Source: Subtercola frigoramans
Lineage (GTDB): Bacteria > Actinomycetota > Actinomycetes > Actinomycetales > Microbacteriaceae
Length of the DNA stretch: 64,000 nucleotides
Assembly (NCBI RefSeq): GCF_016907385.1
Contig: NZ_JAFBBU010000001.1
Span: 620,001 to 684,000, forward strand
Direction: 5' to 3'
A program made the position numbers and the translations under genes. This document shows, one piece after another, positions 58,721-64,000 of the stretch. Within the stretch, counting starts at the first letter, position 1, and each line of letters opens with the position of its first letter. The notes beneath the pieces were generated by a model that ran no database searches, was not told where the DNA came from, and saw nothing but the letters and a program-made list of their open reading frames with translations.

Positions 58721-61700
58721 TGGACAAGCACAACGAGTACTGGTTCGAAGACGAGCTGGCGTCGCACCTGGCGGCGAACGGGTGGGAGTACTCGAAAGAC
58801 GACACCGGTTACGACCGGGCGCTCGCGCTCTTTCCGGCAGACGTCTTCGGGTGGTTGGGCGACACTCAGGGTGACGCGCTTGCCCAGCGCGTGAAGGTAT
58901 CCGATACCCCCTCCGTGCAGGAGAAGGCCGAGCAACAGCTGTTGACCCGGTTGACGCAGCTGCTCGACAAGCCGTTCGAGCAGGGCGGCGGCACTTTGAA
59001 CGTGTTGCGCCACGGGTTCAAAGACATCGCTACGCAGTTCGACATGTGCCAGTTTCGCCCCGCGCAGAACCTGAACCCGGTGACGCTCGAGCGGTACAGC
59101 AAGGTGCGGCTGAGGGTGATGCGGCAGGTGCACTACTCCACTTCGAATGAGAGCAACATCGACCTGGTGTTCTTCGTCAACGGGCTGCCGGTGGCGACGA
59201 TGGAGCTCAAGACCGACTTCACGCAGTCGGTCGAAGACGCGAAGATCCAGTACAAGAAGACCCGCACACCGCGAGACCCGGTGACGAAGAAGGTCGAGCC
59301 GCTGCTCGGGTTTGGCAGTCGTGCGCTCGTGCACTTTGCGGTCTCGAACTCTGAGGTGTGGATGACGACTCGCCTCGACGGCGACAACACCCACTTTCTG
59401 CCGTTCAACATGGGCAATGACGGGGGCAAGGGCAACCCGCCGAACCCCGACGGGTCGCCAACTTCGTACCTGTGGGAGCGGGTGCTGCAGCGTGATGCGT
59501 GGCTCGAGATCATCGGCAAGTTTCTGCACGCGAGCTCGTGGAAGGAGACGGATGCCGTCACCGGCGAGGTCACGGTGCGGCAGTCGTTGCTGTTCCCGCG
59601 TTTTCATCAGTGGGAGTCGGTCACGGCGCTTGTGAAGTCGGCTCGCACTGAGGGCCCGGGCAATCGGTACCTGATTCAGCACAGCGCCGGCTCGGGCAAA
59701 ACGAACTCGATCGCCTGGACAGCCCATCAGCTCAGCTCTCTGCACAACGACGCGGGAACGAAGGTCTTCGATTCGGTGATCGTCGTCACCGACCGCACGG
59801 TGCTCGACGACCAACTGCAGGATGCGATCTACCAGATCGACCACAAGTCTGGCGTTGTCGTGCCGATCACCAAAGGCGGCTCCGACTCGAAGTCGTCGGC
59901 CTTGACCAAGGCGCTGACCGATCGGGCGCAGATCATCATCGTCACGATTCAGACGTTTCCTTTCGCACTCAAGGCGATCCGAACATCCGGTGCCCTCGTC
60001 GGCCGTAGCTTTGCGATCATCGCCGACGAAGCGCACTCCTCTCAGACGGGCAACACCTCAGCGAAGCTCAGGCATGTTCTCTCCCCCGACGAGCTCGCCT
60101 CGCTCGAAGACGGTGGCGAGTTCGACGTCGAAGCGCTGCTTGCGGCCGAGATGGAAGAAAAGGCGACCGCGGCGAACATCAGCTTCTTCGCCTACACCGC
60201 GACCCCGAAAGCCAAGACGCTGGAGCTGTTCGGGCGTATTGGTGAAGACGGGCTGCCGCATCCGTTTCACGTGTACACGATGCAGCAGGCGATCGAAGAG
60301 GGCTTCATACTCGACGTGCTGCAGAACTACACGCCCTACAAACTCGCGTTCAAACTGAGGCACAACGGGGTGGAATACGACAGCGCCGACCCGTTGGTGA
60401 ACAAGACGAAGGCCGCCAAAGACCTGATGCGGTGGGTGCGCCTGCACCCCTACAACATCTCGCAGAGGGTCGCGGTGATCGTGGAGCATTTTCGCGACAA
60501 CGTGGGCTGGCGGCTCAACGGCCAGGCGAAGGCGATGGTTGTCACCGGTAGCCGCATCGAGGCCGTGCGGTACAAGCGCGCTTTCGATAAGTATGTGAGT
60601 GAGCAGGGGTACACGGGACTGGCGGCGCTCGTCGCATTCTCGGGTGAGGTGACAGATGAGGAGGCCCGTGAAGAATCGGTCACTGAGATAACGCTGAACC
60701 CCGGGCTGAAAGGGCGCAGCCTACCGAAGGCGTTCTCCACCAATGACTACCAGGTGATGTTGGTCGCCAACAAGTTTCAGACCGGATTCGATCAGCCACT
60801 GCTGGTGGCGATGTATGTCGACAAGAAGCTCTCTGGGGTCACAGCGGTTCAGACTCTGTCGCGGCTGAATCGCACGGCGACAGGCAAAGACCAGACCTAT
60901 GTGCTCGACTTCGTGAACGACCCTGCCGAGATTCTCGCCGCGTTCCAGCAGTACTACCGCTCAGCAGCGCTCGCCGAGGTCTCTGACCCGAACGTCATCC
61001 ACGAACTGCAGAACAAGCTCGATCAGGCTCTGATCTACGAAGAATCCGAAGTGGATGGCGCGGCGAAAGCGTGGGTCTACGACGAGGGCAATGGGGCACT
61101 CACGAAGTGGCTGACACCCGCCAAGCAGCGGTTCGCAGGCCAGTACGCCGATGCTCTCAAAGCGGGGGACGCTGCGCGGGTGGAGGAACTGGTGCTTTTT
61201 CGCAGTGACGTGAGCAGCTTCATCCGTGCCTACGATTTTCTGTCGCAACTCATCAACTATCACGACACCGGTTTGGAGAAGCGTTCGATCTTCTATCGTC
61301 TACTCGCACCGCTCATTACGAGCACGGAGAAGGACCGGCCGATCGATCTGACCGGGGTGAACCTCAGCCACTACAGCCTGCGCGCTGAGGAGGTCGAAGA
61401 TCTTCAGTACAGCGATGAGGCCGAGCTGCTCAAGCCCTTTACCGCGGTCGGGTCGGGCACGGCGAAAGACCCCGAGTTCGTGCGACTGCGGGAACTCATC
61501 GACAAGATGAACACCCTCTTCGAGGGCGACGGTCTCACCGACAACGACATGGTCGGGTTTACCGGATATGTTGGTGGAAAGTTTGACGAGAACGAACGAC
61601 TCCGACACCAGGCTAAGGCCAACACCTTCGAGCAGTTCATGGGTAGCCCTGACTTGGGGAACGCCTTTCAAGAAGCCGTGATCGAATCTGACGAGAATTT

Positions 61701-61809
61701 CCGGTCGATGAGCGAGCAGGTGCTCGGGAGTAAATCAATTCAAAAAGCCATACTCGACTTGCTTGCTCGCGAGTTCTACGACCGTCATCGCCGGGGCGAC
61801 GCAGCATGA
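58720..61809 (+). CDS. hsdR: type I restriction-modification system, endonuclease/translocase subunit
   Basis: A 1029-aa HsdR. The N-terminal PD-(D/E)xK nuclease is seen at NIDLVFFVNGLPVATMELKT (Asp...Glu-x-Lys, about residues 147-166). The SF2 motor has Walker A YLIQHSAGSGKTNSIAW (about 318-334), DEAH-box IIADEAHSSQTG (about 435) and motif VI-like TVQTLSRLNRTATGKD. It translocates DNA and cuts unmethylated DNA far from the site. All catalytic residues are present, so the system appears active. Its end is 194 bases before rplK. Confidence 0.94.
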   Translation: MDKHNEYWFEDELASHLAANGWEYSKDDTGYDRALALFPADVFGWLGDTQGDALAQRVKVSDTPSVQEKAEQQLLTRLTQLLDKPFEQGGGTLNVLRHGFKDIATQFDMCQFRPAQNLNPVTLERYSKVRLRVMRQVHYSTSNESNIDLVFFVNGLPVATMELKTDFTQSVEDAKIQYKKTRTPRDPVTKKVEPLLGFGSRALVHFAVSNSEVWMTTRLDGDNTHFLPFNMGNDGGKGNPPNPDGSPTSYLWERVLQRDAWLEIIGKFLHASSWKETDAVTGEVTVRQSLLFPRFHQWESVTALVKSARTEGPGNRYLIQHSAGSGKTNSIAWTAHQLSSLHNDAGTKVFDSVIVVTDRTVLDDQLQDAIYQIDHKSGVVVPITKGGSDSKSSALTKALTDRAQIIIVTIQTFPFALKAIRTSGALVGRSFAIIADEAHSSQTGNTSAKLRHVLSPDELASLEDGGEFDVEALLAAEMEEKATAANISFFAYTATPKAKTLELFGRIGEDGLPHPFHVYTMQQAIEEGFILDVLQNYTPYKLAFKLRHNGVEYDSADPLVNKTKAAKDLMRWVRLHPYNISQRVAVIVEHFRDNVGWRLNGQAKAMVVTGSRIEAVRYKRAFDKYVSEQGYTGLAALVAFSGEVTDEEAREESVTEITLNPGLKGRSLPKAFSTNDYQVMLVANKFQTGFDQPLLVAMYVDKKLSGVTAVQTLSRLNRTATGKDQTYVLDFVNDPAEILAAFQQYYRSAALAEVSDPNVIHELQNKLDQALIYEESEVDGAAKAWVYDEGNGALTKWLTPAKQRFAGQYADALKAGDAARVEELVLFRSDVSSFIRAYDFLSQLINYHDTGLEKRSIFYRLLAPLITSTEKDRPIDLTGVNLSHYSLRAEEVEDLQYSDEAELLKPFTAVGSGTAKDPEFVRLRELIDKMNTLFEGDGLTDNDMVGFTGYVGGKFDENERLRHQAKANTFEQFMGSPDLGNAFQEAVIESDENFRSMSEQVLGSKSIQKAILDLLAREFYDRHRRGDAA

Positions 61810-61968
61810 CTCAGGCCCGGGTGCGGGGTTGCGACCAACCAGAGCTGTCTGATTCCGTAGAGCTTCTCCGTCTGCAGATGCAAGCCAGCCGCCAGTAGGC
61901 TAAAGTGAGTAGGTTGCCTTCGGGCGATTCACCACCACCACCGCCGGGATACGCCCTGTAGTGGGAGC

Positions 61969-61984
61969 GCCGCCTTCGGGCGGC
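61969..61984 (+). promoter_or_regulatory. GCCGCC-TTCG-GGCGGC hairpin in the rplK leader
   Basis: A perfect 6-bp GC stem with a TTCG tetraloop lies 19 bases before the rplK start. It could affect ribosome access or stop read-through from hsdR. rplK must draw on a promoter in 61810-61968 or on read-through, since nusG is now far upstream. Confidence 0.55.
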
Positions 61985-62003
61985 ACGAAAGAGAAGAGAA
62001 GAA

Positions 62004-62435
62004 ATGGCACCGAAAAAGAAGGTCACAGGTCTGATCAAGCTTCAGATCAAGGCCGGCGCCGCCAACCCCGCACCGCCCATCGGGCCTGCGCTGGGACAGC
62101 ACGGCGTGAACATCATGGAGTTCTGCAAGGCATACAATGCAGCGACTGAAGACCAGCGCGGCAACGTCATTCCGGTTGAGATCACCGTGTACGAAGACCG
62201 TTCGTTCACGTTCATCCTGAAGACCCCGCCCGCCGCAGAGCTCATCAAGAAGGCCGCCGGCGTCGCCAAGGGTTCGGGAACCCCGCACACCGTCAAGGTC
62301 GCGAAGCTCACCAAAGAGCAGGTTCGGGAGATCGCCCAGATCAAGCTGGCCGACCTCAACGCCAACGATCTCGACGCTGCGTCGTTGATCATTGCAGGAA
62401 CCGCCCGCTCCATGGGCATCACGGTCGAGGCGTAG
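62004..62435 (+). CDS. rplK: 50S ribosomal protein L11
   Basis: A 143-aa L11. The N-terminal proline-rich helix region [20 protein letters not shown] and the C-terminal rRNA-binding part ([20 protein letters not shown], then MGITVE) are complete. It forms the GTPase-associated centre with 23S rRNA and is the target region of thiostrepton. AGAGAAGA stands before ATG 62004. Nine bases separate it from rplA. Confidence 0.97.
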   Translation: MAPKKKVTGLIKLQIKAGAANPAPPIGPALGQHGVNIMEFCKAYNAATEDQRGNVIPVEITVYEDRSFTFILKTPPAAELIKKAAGVAKGSGTPHTVKVAKLTKEQVREIAQIKLADLNANDLDAASLIIAGTARSMGITVEA

Positions 62436-62444
62436 GAGGCTCTC

Positions 62445-63137
62445 ATGGCACAGAAATCAAAGGCTTACCGCGCTGCCGCTTCGAAGATCGAAGAAGGCAA
62501 GCTCTACACCGCCGCCGAAGCCGTCGTTCTTGCAAAAGAGACCGGCTCGGCCAAGTTCGACAGCACCGTTGAGGTCGCCCTCAAGCTCGGCGTCGACCCC
62601 CGCAAGGCAGACCAGATGGTCCGCGGCACCGTGATTCTTCCTCACGGCACCGGTAAGACCGCCCGCGTCATCGTCTTCGCAACGGGCCCCGCGGCCGAAG
62701 CAGCAATTGCTGCCGGTGCTGACGAGGTTGGTGGCGACGAGCTGATCGAGAAGGTGGCCGCTGGCTACACCTCGTTCGACTCCGCTGTCTCGACCCCGGA
62801 GCTCATGGGCAAGGTCGGTCGTCTCGGAAAGGTACTCGGCCCGCGTGGCCTCATGCCGAACCCGAAGACCGGCACCGTGACCCCCGACGTGGCGAAGGCT
62901 GTCACCGAGATCAAGGGTGGAAAGATCGAGTTCCGCGTCGACAAGCACTCCAACGTGCACTTCGTCGCCGGCAAGGTCAGCTTCACGCCCGACCAGCTCC
63001 GCGAGAACGTCGGCGCTGCGCTCGACGAGATCGTTCGCCAGAAGCCGTCCTCCTCGAAGGGCCGTTACATCACCAAGGGCACCGTTTCGACGACCTTCGG
63101 TCCTGGCATCCCGGTCGATGTGAACGCACTCGCGTAG
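62445..63137 (+). CDS. rplA: 50S ribosomal protein L1
   Basis: A 230-aa L1. The signature [20 protein letters not shown] lies at about residues 125-144, and the N-terminal [20 protein letters not shown] and C-terminal [17 protein letters not shown] match the family. L1 builds the ribosomal L1 stalk and in many bacteria represses its own operon. GGAGG precedes ATG 62445. A strong terminator follows. Confidence 0.97.
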   Translation: MAQKSKAYRAAASKIEEGKLYTAAEAVVLAKETGSAKFDSTVEVALKLGVDPRKADQMVRGTVILPHGTGKTARVIVFATGPAAEAAIAAGADEVGGDELIEKVAAGYTSFDSAVSTPELMGKVGRLGKVLGPRGLMPNPKTGTVTPDVAKAVTEIKGGKIEFRVDKHSNVHFVAGKVSFTPDQLRENVGAALDEIVRQKPSSSKGRYITKGTVSTTFGPGIPVDVNALA

Positions 63138-63154
63138 TCACAACCACTAGAAAA

Positions 63155-63184
63155 GGGGTCCGCTTCGGCGGGCCCCTATTTTTG
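63155..63184 (+). terminator. terminator of the rplK-rplA operon
   Basis: GGGGTCCGC (63155-63163), loop TTCG, and GCGGGCCCC (63168-63176) form a 9-bp stem with one wobble, followed by TATTTTTG. Confidence 0.9.
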
Positions 63185-63186
63185 TC

Positions 63187-63192
63187 TAGGCT
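63187..63192 (+). promoter_or_regulatory. -10 box of leaderless acetyltransferase promoter
   Basis: TAGGCT is followed by six bases and GTG 63199. Confidence 0.6.
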
Positions 63193-63198
63193 GAGAGA

Positions 63199-63729
63199 GT
63201 GCCCCTCGTCATACGCACGGCAGATGCAGCCGACTCTGCCCGCCTCGCGCTCATTGCTTCCGCCACCTTCGCGTTCGCGTGCCCACCGCACACCTCGGCG
63301 GCGGGCATCCAGCAGTTCATCTCGTCGACACTGTCTGAAGCCCGGTTCGACGAGTATCTTGCAGACGGCCAACGGATGCTCTTCCTGGCCGAATTCGATG
63401 GCTTGCCGGTCGGCTACACCATGGTCGTCATGGGCGAGCCATCAGACCCCGATGTGGCTCGTGCCCTCACAACGAGGCCTACCGCAGAACTCAGCAAGTG
63501 TTACGTCCTGCCGGGGCATCATGGGCGCGGAGTTGCCCACCGGCTCATGGAGCTGTCGGTGCAATCGGCTCTGGAAAAGGGCGCTGCGGCCATCTGGCTC
63601 GGAGTCAACAATGAGAATGCCAGGGCGAATCGGTTCTATGAGAAGAGTGGTTTCGTCACTGTCGGCGCCAAGTCTTTTCTGGTGGGCGAGGAAATCGAGC
63701 ACGACTTTGTGCGCGAGCGCCTGCTCTGA
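63199..63729 (+). CDS. GNAT family N-acetyltransferase
   Basis: A 176-aa acetyltransferase. After VIRTADAADSARLALIASAT come FLAEFDGLPVGYTMVVMG (strands 2-4), the acetyl-CoA pyrophosphate loop region LSKCYVLPGHHGRGVAHRLM (motif A: Q/RxxGxG/A form) and GVNNENARANRFYEKSGF (motif B). The acceptor substrate is unknown. GTG start by leaderless spacing. It converges on the MDR-family gene, with six bases between the two stop codons. Confidence 0.88.
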   Translation: MPLVIRTADAADSARLALIASATFAFACPPHTSAAGIQQFISSTLSEARFDEYLADGQRMLFLAEFDGLPVGYTMVVMGEPSDPDVARALTTRPTAELSKCYVLPGHHGRGVAHRLMELSVQSALEKGAAAIWLGVNNENARANRFYEKSGFVTVGAKSFLVGEEIEHDFVRERLL

Positions 63730-63735
63730 GTGTTC

Positions 63736-64000
63736 TCAGACCTGTTCGGCGACGCTGATGACGAGCTTGCCGCGCGTGTGTCCCTCTTCGATTCGCCTGT
63801 GCGCGTCGGCCGCGTGATCGAGGGTGAAGATCTCGTCGACGTGTACGTGGACATCGCCGGAGTTGATGAGCCGGGCGATCACCGTCAAGGTCGAGGCGTC
63901 AGGGGAGACTTTGTACGTGGTTGCGCGGAGGCCCAGAGTACGGGCGTCCTCGATGAGGCCCGGCCAACTCCCGCTTGGGGCGTTGACGAGCAGGCCACCG
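63736..64000 (-). CDS. MDR-family alcohol dehydrogenase/quinone oxidoreductase, C-terminal fragment
   Basis: The last 87 residues of a gene that continues past the right edge. The segment GLLVNAPSGSWPGLIEDART then IARLINSGDVHVHVDEIFTL and AADAHRRIEEGHTRGKLVIS is the end of the nucleotide-binding domain and closing catalytic strand of zinc-independent medium-chain dehydrogenases. The catalytic N-terminal part is outside the window, so substrate and metal use cannot be judged. Confidence 0.8.
   Translation of the reverse strand, partial: GGLLVNAPSGSWPGLIEDARTLGLRATTYKVSPDASTLTVIARLINSGDVHVHVDEIFTLDHAADAHRRIEEGHTRGKLVISVAEQV

Overview
The window is GC-rich chromosomal DNA from an actinobacterium. 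Gene content and order point to the family Microbacteriaceae: menaquinone synthesis linked to cytochrome c assembly, DUF4229 and PLDc_N small membrane proteins, HadA/HadB-like MaoC proteins before murB, and aspartate aminotransferase, tRNA-Trp, secE, nusG, rplK, rplA in series. I cannot name the genus. At least fifteen genes have a TANNNT box exactly six bases before an ATG or GTG start with no Shine-Dalgarno, the layout of leaderless actinobacterial transcripts.

Layout. 1-5290: 5' end of aspS, a 43-aa membrane peptide, then a histidine phosphatase and the System II cytochrome c maturation set (thioredoxin lipoprotein, CcdA, ResB, CcsB). 5426-17661: an almost complete menaquinone block (menC, menB, menE, menA, menD, menF, menG, a polyprenyl diphosphate synthase) plus a ferredoxin reductase. 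Together these two regions supply the quinone and cytochromes of an aerobic chain. 17834-20719: YajQ, a lytic transglycosylase-like protein, a LacI regulator and tRNA-Tyr.

20733-31100 is the main accessory region. A perfect 34-bp direct repeat lies in the tRNA-Tyr terminator at the left end and recurs at the right end, where it interrupts an SDR gene remnant. Between the copies are a sugar ABC transporter without an ATPase gene, a TetR regulator, two xylose-isomerase-like TIM barrels, a DUF1080 protein, two Gfo/Idh/MocA oxidoreductases and a 269-aa protein I do not recognise. The set fits uptake of a glycoside and its breakdown through 3-keto intermediates. A TTAW..GGTAA motif occurs in all three promoter intervals of the island.

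31246-39139: MMPL exporter, a secreted LAS-type metallopeptidase-like protein with DUF4214 repeats, a lipoprotein, an inositol monophosphatase-like enzyme, a GH13 alpha-glucosidase, tRNA-Thr and tRNA-Met. 39140-51803: a decayed MntA/HepT pair beside aroQ, two membrane proteins, the MaoC pair with murB, a two-component system next to an ABC exporter, a Fic protein with an N-terminal VbhA-like segment, aspartate aminotransferase and a flavin reductase. 51933-64000: a quinone oxidoreductase, tRNA-Trp, secE and nusG, then a full type I restriction-modification system (hsdM, hsdS, hsdR) with a decayed AbiE toxin-antitoxin pair lodged between nusG and rplK, a spot that is normally uninterrupted. The window closes with rplK, rplA, a GNAT acetyltransferase and the 3' end of an MDR-family oxidoreductase.

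A family of REP-like palindromes (GGTTTCGATACG...CTACTCAACCAGCG) is scattered in intergenic gaps. One copy lies in frame inside hsdM.
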